Part shown: positions 1 through 7,655 of the stretch, one piece after another
Layout of the letters: each line of letters begins with the position of its first letter
Position numbering within the stretch: the stretch's first letter is position 1
NCBI RefSeq assembly: GCF_000411555.1
Contig: NZ_KE150486.1
Coordinates: 1,054,001 to 1,118,000, forward strand
DNA length: 64,000 nucleotides
Source: Atopobium sp. oral taxon 199 str. F0494
GTDB taxonomy: Bacteria; Actinomycetota; Coriobacteriia; Coriobacteriales; Atopobiaceae
Direction of reading: 5' to 3'
Position numbers and translations under genes: made by a program
Notes under the pieces: model-generated
Told to the model about the DNA's origin: nothing
Database searches by the model: none
The model's input: the letters and a program-made list of their open reading frames with translations, nothing else

Positions 1-2
1 GT

Positions 3-191
3 CATCCTGACGTTACCGGAGCCTACAGTTGGTGGAGTTACCGGTTCAACGCCCGCAAAAACAACGCCGGCTGGCGCATTGATTACTTTTTGGTAAGCGA
101 CCGCATCGCCGAGCGGATAACCGGCGCGTCCATCTTGAACGAAGTCTACGGCAGCGATCACTGCCCAGTGGAGCTGACGATAGAGCTGTAG
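3..191 (+). CDS. xth: Exodeoxyribonuclease III, C-terminal end (partial)
   Basis: The window opens inside this gene; only about 62 C-terminal codons are present, ending at TAG 189-191. The readable part contains SWWSYRFNARKNNAGWRIDY and the final GSDHCPV. These are the conserved C-terminal blocks of the Xth/APE1 endonuclease-exonuclease-phosphatase fold, in which the Asp-His pair of SDHCP is catalytic. The enzyme cleaves DNA at abasic sites and trims 3' ends during base excision repair. The 5' part lies outside the window, so length and start cannot be judged. Confidence 0.9.
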   Translation, partial: HPDVTGAYSWWSYRFNARKNNAGWRIDYFLVSDRIAERITGASILNEVYGSDHCPVELTIEL

Positions 192-284
192 GGATTATAG
201 CCTGCCTCAGATACTGTCGATAACGCGCGCCTGAGATGGTCTACACTCTCGGCAACGAAGTCACTTGCAGCGGCAAATTTATCC

Positions 285-1088
285 TTAGAAATCCGTTTCG
301 ACACCGGCCTCTTGCTTTACCTTCAAAAACGTCTTAGCGTCCCGGCAGGCCATGAGCTCCTCAGGAAAGTGAACCTCATCAAGCAGGTTGGATATGTGAT
401 TCGCATGCGCAATACGCGTCGCAATGTGCGCGTCCGATCCAAATGAAACCATGCAGCCAAGTTCTGCGCAGCGCTCAGCAATGAGGCGGCACCTCGCCTG
501 TTTCTCCGGAGCAGGACCCGCCGCATACGTCGCCTCGTTCATCTCAATCAGCTTGCCGCGGTCGCGACACTCGCGAATCAGTGTATCTATCTCAAAATCA
601 AGGAAGCTCCGGCCCAGGTGACCCAGAATAAGCACATGCGGATTGTCAAGCACGTTCACATACATTTGCGTCACTTGAGCGGGCGTTGCTCCACATGCCC
701 AATCTTTTCCGTGAATGCTTGCGACCGCGTAATCACAGCGGGAAAGCACAAGCTCGCCAAGACTATGAGCGTGGCCGAATTTATCGCCGTTTATAGCGGT
801 GTCAGCAGCAATATCCCAGGCGAACAAATGCCCTTCAAGATCGACAATATCCACTTCGCAGCCGCACAAAATGCGCATACCCTGCCAGATCTCAGGAACG
901 ATAGTAAGGTTCAGAAAGAATTGGAAGTTCTTCAGTGTTTGCTCGTCAAACAGCATTGACGAGAAGTGATCTGTCAAGCCCAGCAGCTCAAAACCCTGTT
1001 CAGCGGCCATTCGGACGTTCTCCTCCATTGTGGAGTACGCGTGGCGCGAATACATCGTATGTGTATGTACATCGCAAAGTATGCGCAT
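285..1088 (-). CDS. PHP-domain metal-dependent phosphoesterase
   Basis: The 267-residue protein has the PHP signature from its first residues: DVHTHT (His8, His10), LTDHF near residue 40, then CEVDI, SIHG, GHLGR and the late GSDAH. These histidines and acids form the usual trinuclear metal site. Family members (YcdX, histidinol-phosphatase and PolX-type PHP proteins) hydrolyse small phosphate esters; the substrate cannot be read from the sequence. The start is ATG, preceded by GGAAGGG. It follows the aminotransferase gene on the same strand with a short gap and may share its transcript. Histidinol phosphatase is an alternative, but no his genes are nearby. Confidence 0.85.
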   Translation of the reverse strand: MRILCDVHTHTMYSRHAYSTMEENVRMAAEQGFELLGLTDHFSSMLFDEQTLKNFQFFLNLTIVPEIWQGMRILCGCEVDIVDLEGHLFAWDIAADTAINGDKFGHAHSLGELVLSRCDYAVASIHGKDWACGATPAQVTQMYVNVLDNPHVLILGHLGRSFLDFEIDTLIRECRDRGKLIEMNEATYAAGPAPEKQARCRLIAERCAELGCMVSFGSDAHIATRIAHANHISNLLDEVHFPEELMACRDAKTFLKVKQEAGVETDF

Positions 1089-1121
1089 AGCAACCCTTCC
1101 TTACAAGCGCCTTGCGAACAT

Positions 1122-2315
1122 CTACTGGACGCCACACTCCTCGGCAGCTTTTTTCCATGCCGCAAGAGAATTGACGCATATGTCGTACGGCACGCAATAA
1201 CTGACGCGGAGCCAACCGGGGCAACCGAATGAATCTGAAGGAACCGGCAGCAATTCGTATGCGCGCGCACGCTCGCAGAATTTCTGCGCGTCATCGCCAG
1301 GAGCTTTAACCCACAGATAGAAAGCTCCGTCAGGCTGAACATATTCGTAGCCCAGATCAGAAAGTCCCTGCGTCAGCACATCGCGATTCCGCGCGTATGC
1401 CTCAATATCAGCGGGTTCATCGACGCAATCAACCAACACCAATTGGAACAGGGACGGGGCACACACGAACCCCAAAGCGCGAGCAGCACCCGCGCAAGCA
1501 GCATATACTTCGTCATGCTCGGGATTTGTAGGTGGAACGAATACCCAGCCGATACGCTCTCCGGGCAGCGATAATGCCTTGGAGTAGGAGTAGCACACAA
1601 TCGTGCGGTCATATACTTCAGGAATCCAAGGAACGTCTACATCTCCATACACAATCTCGCGGTACGGCTCATCCGAAATCAGATAGATGTCAGTTCCCAA
1701 CGCAGTCTGACGCTCATGCAGCGCGTCGGCGAGCATATCCAGATTCCGGCGCGTATATACCGCTCCAACCGGGTTGTTGGGTGAGTTTACTATGACAGCT
1801 TTCGTTTGAGGCGTAATCGCCGCGGAAAGTCTCTCAATGTCGATTTGGAAGGTTTTCTCGTCAGCGAGAACTTCAACGCAAGAAGCTCCCGCATGCTCAA
1901 TCCAAACGCGATACTCAGGAAAATACGGTGCGATAACGATAACCTCATCACCGGGCACAACCACAGCATTGATTGCCATTGAAACCGAAGCGGCGGCTCC
2001 ACATGTCATGATGACATCGGCTGCCGTTGCGGCAGCAGCGCCAAAGCGACGGCACAACGAGGCAGCCACCGCTGCACGAGCGGCAGGCGTGCCGATAGAA
2101 GCCGTATATGAGTGAACTGCCTGTGGCGGAAGCGTCACAGCATGTTCAATAGAAGCGCGAACCGCGGGCGGAGCGGGCACTGACGGATTGCCGATAGAGA
2201 AGTCAAAGACGTTTTCGGCGCCAATCTCTTCGCGACGCCGTGCGGCGAACTCGGCTATATCGCGAATGACAGACTTCGCTTGTCCGTACCCCAGGTTCGT
2301 TTGATTGATGCCCAT
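1122..2315 (-). CDS. Class I/II pyridoxal-phosphate aminotransferase
   Basis: This 397-residue protein has the fold-type I aminotransferase landmarks. The cofactor-contacting NSPNNPVG is at residues 177-184, SDEPYRE at 214-220, SYSKALSLPGERIGW carries the Schiff-base lysine at about residue 246, and a C-terminal LRVSYC block contains the substrate-carboxylate arginine. The length fits AspC/AAT-like enzymes. The start ATG has a GGAGGAG ribosome site. The amino donor is unknown; aspartate or aromatic aminotransferase is most likely from the motif set. It lies between hpt and the PHP gene on the same strand. Confidence 0.85.
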   Translation of the reverse strand: MGINQTNLGYGQAKSVIRDIAEFAARRREEIGAENVFDFSIGNPSVPAPPAVRASIEHAVTLPPQAVHSYTASIGTPAARAAVAASLCRRFGAAAATAADVIMTCGAAASVSMAINAVVVPGDEVIVIAPYFPEYRVWIEHAGASCVEVLADEKTFQIDIERLSAAITPQTKAVIVNSPNNPVGAVYTRRNLDMLADALHERQTALGTDIYLISDEPYREIVYGDVDVPWIPEVYDRTIVCYSYSKALSLPGERIGWVFVPPTNPEHDEVYAACAGAARALGFVCAPSLFQLVLVDCVDEPADIEAYARNRDVLTQGLSDLGYEYVQPDGAFYLWVKAPGDDAQKFCERARAYELLPVPSDSFGCPGWLRVSYCVPYDICVNSLAAWKKAAEECGVQ

Positions 2316-2339
2316 GACAACTCCTCCGCTCTTCCAGAC

Positions 2340-2888
2340 TTACTCGTACACCGACGGCTTAAGAACGCCCACGTATGGAAGGTTGCGATACCTTTCGGCA
2401 TAGTCAAGACCATACCCAACCACAAAGGCATTGGGAACATGAGCTCCCACGTAGCGCGGCGTCACCGCCGGACTCTTGCCCTCGATGTCCTTTACCAAAA
2501 ACGCCGCAATTTCAATCGACTTGGGATTGCGCGACTGCAGCATACGCATGAGGTAGGAAAGGGTAAGCCCTGAGTCGAGAATGTCTTCGACGATAAGCAC
2601 GTCACGTCCCTCAATTTTGGTGTCAAGATCCTTTACGATGCGGACAACTCCCGAGCTTTTCACACCATCGGCATAGCTTGAAACAGCCATGAAATCGATA
2701 GACATAGGGCAGGTAATGGCGCGCATCACATCAGCCATAAACACAACAGCGCCGCGAAGCACGGCAATGACCAGAGGATTCTTATCCGCATAATCACGAG
2801 TAATCTCTCCGCCCACACGTTTGACAACCTCTTGTATCTCATCCTCTGACAGCAAGATCTCCTCGATATCGGGATGCGTTTCCGTCAT
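2340..2888 (-). CDS. hpt: Hypoxanthine phosphoribosyltransferase
   Basis: The 182-residue protein converts hypoxanthine and guanine plus PRPP to IMP and GMP in purine salvage. The PRPP-binding motif VLIVEDILDSGLTL is at about residues 97-110, and the N-terminal LRGAVVFMADVMR helix and late VVGYGLDYAERYRNLP block are typical of bacterial Hpt. The start ATG follows GAGAGGAG. It sits just downstream of tilS, an order common in many bacteria (often tilS-hpt-ftsH). Here an aminotransferase follows rather than ftsH. Confidence 0.93.
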   Translation of the reverse strand: MTETHPDIEEILLSEDEIQEVVKRVGGEITRDYADKNPLVIAVLRGAVVFMADVMRAITCPMSIDFMAVSSYADGVKSSGVVRIVKDLDTKIEGRDVLIVEDILDSGLTLSYLMRMLQSRNPKSIEIAAFLVKDIEGKSPAVTPRYVGAHVPNAFVVGYGLDYAERYRNLPYVGVLKPSVYE

Positions 2889-2912
2889 AACGGCTCCTCT
2901 CAGCCAATGTGT

Positions 2913-4490
2913 CTATCCGGCGCTTTCGGTATTTTCAGTGCTTCCAACGCCTCCGATACCTCCGTCCGGCAATCCTAACGGCTCTTCGTGAAGACTTAAT
3001 TCTAGCAGCAGTTTTGTATCTTGCGTACATTTTGATCGCTCATCAGCGCGAATTCCCGCAACCCATACGATGCGGCCTTTCGGCGATGTGTGCACAATGG
3101 GCACCCTATTGCGCTCGATAAGCGGGAGGCGAGAAGCACTCAGCAGGTCAGAAAGTTTTTTTGACTGTCCGTGCATACCCAAAGGGCAGAGAACGTCTCC
3201 CGGCTGCGGAGGACCTGCCCAGAGCCGGCCACCATGCGTACCGTCGATTCCCGCGGCACCCGCGTCAAGCAGCACGGATTCTCCCAGCCATTCGCGTCCA
3301 TGCGCCTGCGCAAATGAAACGACATCAAGGCCATGCTCTACCGGAATGAGCCGTGCGCGAAGCGTTCGGCCCTCTGAAAGCTGCACCATCCCGGGAACAG
3401 GTAGCCAGGCAGATGGCGCGCCGTTTGAAATGTGCGTTTGCTCCTCTTCCTGATCTGTCCGCGTAAGCGCAAGCGTCCCATATGAAACGCGAGCTTGAAT
3501 ATCACGCGGCAGATTGACCGAGCCTCTGCCCGCAGCCACCGCTTCAAGAACGCTTTCAACGTGATGCGCTTCCAAGCGCGGATCATCTGTCAGCAGTTTT
3601 GCCGCAATTCGCACCACACGGCGCGCAATCACCACCTCAGTTACTGCCAACTGCGCCGCGTTGAGCATCAGGTAACCTTTGCTCTCATGTATCAGCAGCT
3701 CCCGCAGACGGCGTGTCGCGACGCCGTTCAGGTACGCATCCTCATCAGATACGATGTCGCACGTTCCCGCAATAGCGGAAAGCACGCGCGGATTTCTCGC
3801 CTCAAGACGCGGCACTACCTGATGGCGAACGTACGAGCGCAGATAGTAGGTATTGACATTCGTAAGGTCTTCTCGCCACGAAATTCCACGCTCAACAAGA
3901 TAGTTGCACAGCTCAAGGTGCGTCCGGCTCAAAAGAGGGCGCACAATGCGATTGCGACGGCGCGGGATAGACGCGAGTCCCGAGACGCCCGTTCCGCGCG
4001 TCACGTTCATAAGAAAGGTTTCCGCGCGGTCATTGGCGTTATGCGCGGTCACAATGCGAGCGGCCGATCGCGGCACGCCGGCGCTGGCACACAACTCATT
4101 TGCCAGCCGATTTGCCTCCTCATAGCGCGCGCGGCGACCGGCATCCTCAACGTTCAGTCGCTCGTCCGCCGCGATACGCGCGATATCCAGCCTGCGTACG
4201 ACACACGCAATGCCGTATTGGGCGGAAAGGGACCGTACAAACTCCTCGTCCTTCTCGGCGTCTACGCCACGAAGCTGATGATTGATGTGAAGAACGCACA
4301 GGCGGTCAAGCGCGAGTTTCACAGGTCCGCGACCGTCTTGAAGATCCAGCGCCTCTGTCGCTGCCATGACCAGCAAAGCCGTCGAATCCGCGCCACCTGA
4401 AACCATCAGCACCACAGGAGCGCCCTCAGGCAAAGCGTCGGAAGCGGACGGAGCGTATCGACGTGAAACTGTTGGCACGGCACCTCGCAA
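2913..4490 (-). CDS. tilS: tRNA(Ile)-lysidine synthetase
   Basis: TilS attaches lysine to cytidine 34 of the CAU-anticodon isoleucine tRNA so that it reads AUA. The PP-loop SGGADS is at residues 31-36, followed by the HINHQLRG and TAHNANDRAETFLMN blocks. The latter has the conserved H-N-DD-like stretch in the order expected for the N-terminal N-type ATP pyrophosphatase domain. The ~525-residue length includes the C-terminal TilS substrate-binding region. The reading frame opens with TTG at 4490; an in-frame GTG at 4478 is an alternative, and neither has a convincing ribosome site. It is probably cotranscribed with hpt. Confidence 0.9.
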   Translation of the reverse strand: MRGAVPTVSRRYAPSASDALPEGAPVVLMVSGGADSTALLVMAATEALDLQDGRGPVKLALDRLCVLHINHQLRGVDAEKDEEFVRSLSAQYGIACVVRRLDIARIAADERLNVEDAGRRARYEEANRLANELCASAGVPRSAARIVTAHNANDRAETFLMNVTRGTGVSGLASIPRRRNRIVRPLLSRTHLELCNYLVERGISWREDLTNVNTYYLRSYVRHQVVPRLEARNPRVLSAIAGTCDIVSDEDAYLNGVATRRLRELLIHESKGYLMLNAAQLAVTEVVIARRVVRIAAKLLTDDPRLEAHHVESVLEAVAAGRGSVNLPRDIQARVSYGTLALTRTDQEEEQTHISNGAPSAWLPVPGMVQLSEGRTLRARLIPVEHGLDVVSFAQAHGREWLGESVLLDAGAAGIDGTHGGRLWAGPPQPGDVLCPLGMHGQSKKLSDLLSASRLPLIERNRVPIVHTSPKGRIVWVAGIRADERSKCTQDTKLLLELSLHEEPLGLPDGGIGGVGSTENTESAG

Positions 4491-4572
4491 ACACTAATTT
4501 GTATATGTCGCTACTATATATACTTTGAGCGTTACTCACAGTTTAAAGCAAGTTTAAATCACGAAGGACTCT

Positions 4573-5403
4573 ATGGCACCCCAAATTCATCTGCACATCC
4601 TTGCCAGTGGCTCAGGTGGAAACGCCGCCATTGTCGAAGGGCCAAGAACCAGCATCCTTGTGGACTGCGGTCTTTCAAAGCGAGAACTGCTGCGCCGGGC
4701 GGATGAAATGCACGTCAATATGCGCCGCGTAGCTGCTGTTTTCATCACTCACGAACATTCTGACCACGTTTCCGGTCTCCGCGTATTTTCAAATTGCTTT
4801 GACGTTCCTGTTTTTACCACGCCAGGCACCGCGCAGGTTCTTTCCGGCCGGGCGGGCACGACCGGCATTACATTTTCCGAGATTGCTCGCGACAGTGTTA
4901 CCCATATCGGTGAGATTGCCGTCCACGCCTTTCCTACGTCGCACGATGTCGCCGAACCTATCGGCATGCGCTTCAGTCTCTTTGACGAGAAGGACCTTGA
5001 GACAGATAGTATCGGCTATTGCACAGACACGGGCGTTCTGACCGACGACGCCCTTCTACGCCTTGCGGGCGCGCGCATTTTGGCGCTCGAATCAAACCAT
5101 GATGAGCACATGCTTGCCACAGGACCCTATCCGCAAATGCTTAAAAGCCGCGTGGGAGGGCCTTGCGGTCACCTCTCAAACGAACAGGCAGCTCACGCGG
5201 TTATGGAGCTCGTGAGCGATTGCACAGAGGCGGTCGTGGGTATGCATCTTTCACGCGAGAACAACCAGCCAAGTATTGCCGTGCGCACCCTTGCCGCCGC
5301 GCTTGACGCCAAACCTGAGAATGACATCTTCACACAAGCCCGTACCGACACCGGCCTGCGTATTCTTGTCGCCAGTCAAGATTGCCCCATAAGCATCCTC
5401 TAG
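4573..5403 (+). CDS. YycJ/WalJ-type metallo-beta-lactamase-fold hydrolase
   Basis: The 276-residue protein begins with the strand-turn LASGSGGNAAIVE and carries the metal-binding THEHSDH at residues 59-65, plus later conserved histidines (TSHDVAEP, ESNHDEHML, GHLSNEQA). This layout, including SNHDE and GHLSN, is characteristic of the YycJ/WalJ subgroup. Those proteins are proposed double-stranded-DNA exonucleases acting in mismatch repair, often found near the walRK two-component genes. No walRK is present here. It stands alone, divergent from tilS; the ATG follows GAAGGA. Confidence 0.85.
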   Translation: MAPQIHLHILASGSGGNAAIVEGPRTSILVDCGLSKRELLRRADEMHVNMRRVAAVFITHEHSDHVSGLRVFSNCFDVPVFTTPGTAQVLSGRAGTTGITFSEIARDSVTHIGEIAVHAFPTSHDVAEPIGMRFSLFDEKDLETDSIGYCTDTGVLTDDALLRLAGARILALESNHDEHMLATGPYPQMLKSRVGGPCGHLSNEQAAHAVMELVSDCTEAVVGMHLSRENNQPSIAVRTLAAALDAKPENDIFTQARTDTGLRILVASQDCPISIL

Positions 5404-5506
5404 GGATTGGCGCCTGACGGACAGATTGCCTCATAAGTATCTTCTGGGAGTGCACGCCTCCTGGGCGGGCTATGTAAGCGGAAAACTAAGCGGGAGACTA
5501 AGCAGG

Positions 5507-5546
5507 AAAACAAAAAGCGGCTCGAAGTTTTGCTTCAAGCCGCTTT
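5507..5546 (-). terminator. Intrinsic terminator downstream of hsp20
   Basis: Arms at 5514-5527 and 5533-5546 pair almost perfectly around a five-base loop (one mismatch). On the minus strand the stem is followed by TTTTTGTTTT, so it mainly ends the hsp20 transcript. It could also stop the converging metallo-hydrolase transcript, although the T run on that side is only three bases. Confidence 0.8.
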
Positions 5547-5625
5547 GAGATGCTGTTGGGAAAGAAACGCACGAAAGTCTTTCTAACTCCTCAGATTCTC
5601 GTTAAGACTCTCGATTCAAACCGCC

Positions 5626-6054
5626 TTAGTCAATAGAAATCTTGGTAACGTTTGCTTTCTCGTCCTGCTTTGGAACGGAAATCGTCAACACGCCGTTATC
5701 GAGTTTTGCGCTCAAACCCTGTGTCGCCGCATCCTTCAGATACACACCGCGAGTCGCACGCCACTCAGAGGATTCCTTATGCAGGTAATTCTTACCCTTT
5801 TCCTCGTCGGATTCCTTGTGCTCAGCAGTAATGGACAGACGACCCTCATTCAACTCAACGTCGATGTCCTCACGAGAAAGACCGGGGAGCTCTGCGGTCA
5901 CCACATACTTCTCTCCTGCGTCTTCAACGTTCATTGGAAATGCTTCAGAGCTTGTGGACGAGAACGGCGAATCGAAGAAGCTCTCAAGGCTTCCGCCGAA
6001 AGGCCAATTACTTAACCCGCGCGCGTAACGATCAAAAGGAACCATACCATTCAT
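5626..6054 (-). CDS. Hsp20/alpha-crystallin small heat-shock protein
   Basis: This 142-residue chaperone binds unfolding proteins without ATP and passes them to the DnaK and ClpB machines, both encoded in this window. The alpha-crystallin domain runs from about residue 40 (EKYVVTAELPGLSREDIDVEL) to the end, with GVLTISVPK matching the family's GVL motif, and no long C-terminal extension. An in-frame GTG at 6063 overlaps the AAAGGAG ribosome site, so the ATG at 6054, eight bases past it, is the better start. An HspR-like element lies 115-130 bases upstream. Confidence 0.9.
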   Translation of the reverse strand: MNGMVPFDRYARGLSNWPFGGSLESFFDSPFSSTSSEAFPMNVEDAGEKYVVTAELPGLSREDIDVELNEGRLSITAEHKESDEEKGKNYLHKESSEWRATRGVYLKDAATQGLSAKLDNGVLTISVPKQDEKANVTKISID

Positions 6055-6169
6055 CAAAACCACTCCTTTGCTGGTAATGTGCCATCTCTGGCACTCCGTT
6101 GTTCATTGTTCTATATGCCCAATCCAAGGAAGTTTAATCAAGATTTTGAAAATTTCTCAGCCTGTATAA

Positions 6170-6200
6170 CATATGTTATCTAAGTGTTATTAACTCATAT
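6170..6200 (-). promoter_or_regulatory. Candidate HspR operator upstream of hsp20
   Basis: ATCTAAGTGT at 6178-6187 also occurs upstream of clpB (10312-10321) and dnaK (18899-18908), and was not noticed elsewhere in the window. Here the right half of the palindrome is weaker (TTAACTCAT). The rest of the gene-free stretch 6064-6314 is AT-rich and holds the hsp20 promoter; no small gene was seen in it. Confidence 0.6.
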
Positions 6201-6314
6201 ATTCCAGCGATTTTACTGACGAGAATACCTGGGGATTCAGATCATCCTCAAGTTCTAAACCCCTCTTTTAACTCATCGCAAGACAGCTGGGCGCCCATGG
6301 ATTAGAATAGTGCA

Positions 6315-7007
6315 ATGGGTAACCGCTCAACCACGGAGGTTAACGTGGACCAAACTACAAATTCTCATGAAAAGCTCCCTGCTGACGCGGGCCAGATACT
6401 TGATGAGGAATCAATGACTCATACTATTCCCCAAGAGACTTCATCGGGCCAAGAAGCTCCATCGAGCCACCATTTCGATGCAGAACATACTGATACCGCT
6501 GAGCAGGCAGTCGAAGAAGAATACGAAACGATTGAGGCTTTTTCCGGAGAGACTTCCTTTGAAGAAACTCTTGAGGATGACATTGCACCGTCTCATGATC
6601 ACGGCCATAACGAGCTCTCCGCCGATGATGCACACAAGGGCACGCATTATGTTCGTAAGCGTCGAGCGCACAAGACTGTAGAACCCATCAACGACTTTGC
6701 CCATGGTGAAGAAGATGAAGCCTCTGCCGCTCATGAATCCAGCTTTACCATTGGCAAGGTGCATCATGGCCACAGCAGCAGAAGTTGGAAACGATCCAAC
6801 GCTGAGATCGCGCAGCTCAGAAAAGATCTCCATTACGGACAATACCTGCAAGTCCCTAAGGGGCAGCGCGATATCTTCGTAAAGAAGGAACGTCGTATGC
6901 ACGCGGGTTCTCTGATTGCGGCTGTTGTAGTGCTTGTCATTATTGCCATCGTCGCATATTTCCTGTGGACATGGATGTCAGCCAACTGGGGATCTGCTGT
7001 CAGGTAG
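6315..7007 (+). CDS. Acidic, His-rich single-pass membrane protein of unknown function
   Basis: I do not recognise this 230-residue protein. The N-terminal ~150 residues are acidic and rich in His, Glu and Ser, with no signal peptide, and look disordered. Around residues 155-195 the protein turns basic (RSWKRSNAEIAQLRKDL), then a single strong transmembrane helix (SLIAAVVVLVIIAIVAYFLW) is followed by a short tail. This suggests a tail-anchored protein with a cytoplasmic acidic domain. A 17-bp tandem duplication containing GGTAGCGAAGCG spans the stop codon at about 7000-7033. It stands alone between hsp20 and clpB. Confidence 0.65.
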   Translation: MGNRSTTEVNVDQTTNSHEKLPADAGQILDEESMTHTIPQETSSGQEAPSSHHFDAEHTDTAEQAVEEEYETIEAFSGETSFEETLEDDIAPSHDHGHNELSADDAHKGTHYVRKRRAHKTVEPINDFAHGEEDEASAAHESSFTIGKVHHGHSSRSWKRSNAEIAQLRKDLHYGQYLQVPKGQRDIFVKKERRMHAGSLIAAVVVLVIIAIVAYFLWTWMSANWGSAVR

Positions 7008-7148
7008 CGAAGCGGGTCAGGTAGCGAAGCGTGCACGCATCGTATATAGCCTCACAACAATAGCCTTACAACATCCGCTTAGCAAGCTACTCATTCGATG
7101 AACTGTTCATTTGACGGCAACTCAAAGAAATCAAATTGATATTTGGCT

Positions 7149-7188
7149 ATGTTGGCTCTGTACCACAATTATGGGACAGAGCCAACAT
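7149..7188. repeat. 40-bp palindrome with 13-bp perfect arms
   Basis: The arms ATGTTGGCTCTGT (7149-7161) and its exact complement (7176-7188) flank a 14-base centre that is itself nearly palindromic (CCACAATTATGG). It lies in the stretch 7008-7255, otherwise without a recognisable gene. It could act as a terminator for the upstream membrane-protein gene, although no T run follows. It also resembles two insertion-sequence ends with nothing between them. Confidence 0.7.
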
Positions 7189-7255
7189 TTAGGAATTGTA
7201 TCTATTCGCACGACAGTTAGTGCGCCAAAACTAGCACGCCTACAGCACAAAACCC

Positions 7256-7597
7256 TTACATCCAGGGATCCCGCTCAAACAGCGGCTCGGGCTCAGGGCG
7301 ACGGTCGGAATAGGGATCATACCCATCATCGTCTTCGTTTTCAGCACGAATATATTCCGACCGCTGCGCCTGTACCTTTTTGACAGGCCTATGTACGTTT
7401 GGCCTTTTCGCAGAATTCTTTTTCGCAGAATTCTTTTTCGCAGAATTCTTTTGCGCGGAATTCTTGCCCTGTGCCAATGCCCCTGGCGAGAAGGGCGTGG
7501 ATTTCCTACCATCGTTCACAACAACAGTGTCACGAAGAGTTTCTTGGGATGCGTCGTCAACGTTTGTCAGGTTGTCTTTCACGCAATCACGCTTCAC
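7256..7597 (-). CDS. Small basic-acidic protein with AKKNS tandem repeats
   Basis: This 113-residue protein is unrecognised. I chose the GTG at 7597 because GAGGAGG lies six bases upstream; a longer reading frame would run into clpB. The middle carries four copies of a five-residue unit (AQKNS, AKKNS, AKKNS, AKRPN), encoded by a 15-bp tandem DNA repeat at about 7405-7465 that contains GCAGAATTC. The C-terminus is strongly acidic (ENEDDDGYDPYSDRR). It starts 58 bp after the clpB stop and is likely cotranscribed with clpB. The repeat suggests a nucleic-acid-binding or disordered role, but function is unknown. Confidence 0.55.
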   Translation of the reverse strand: MKRDCVKDNLTNVDDASQETLRDTVVVNDGRKSTPFSPGALAQGKNSAQKNSAKKNSAKKNSAKRPNVHRPVKKVQAQRSEYIRAENEDDDGYDPYSDRRPEPEPLFERDPWM

Positions 7598-7655
7598 GCG
7601 CAGCCTCCTCGCTTCACTTCCACTGCCCTTCTCGCCACAATGCGCCAATCTCACG

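Noticed and set aside
3495-4400. 301-codon frame antisense to tilS
   Set aside because: It is basic and low in complexity with no motif, opposite a clear tilS sequence.
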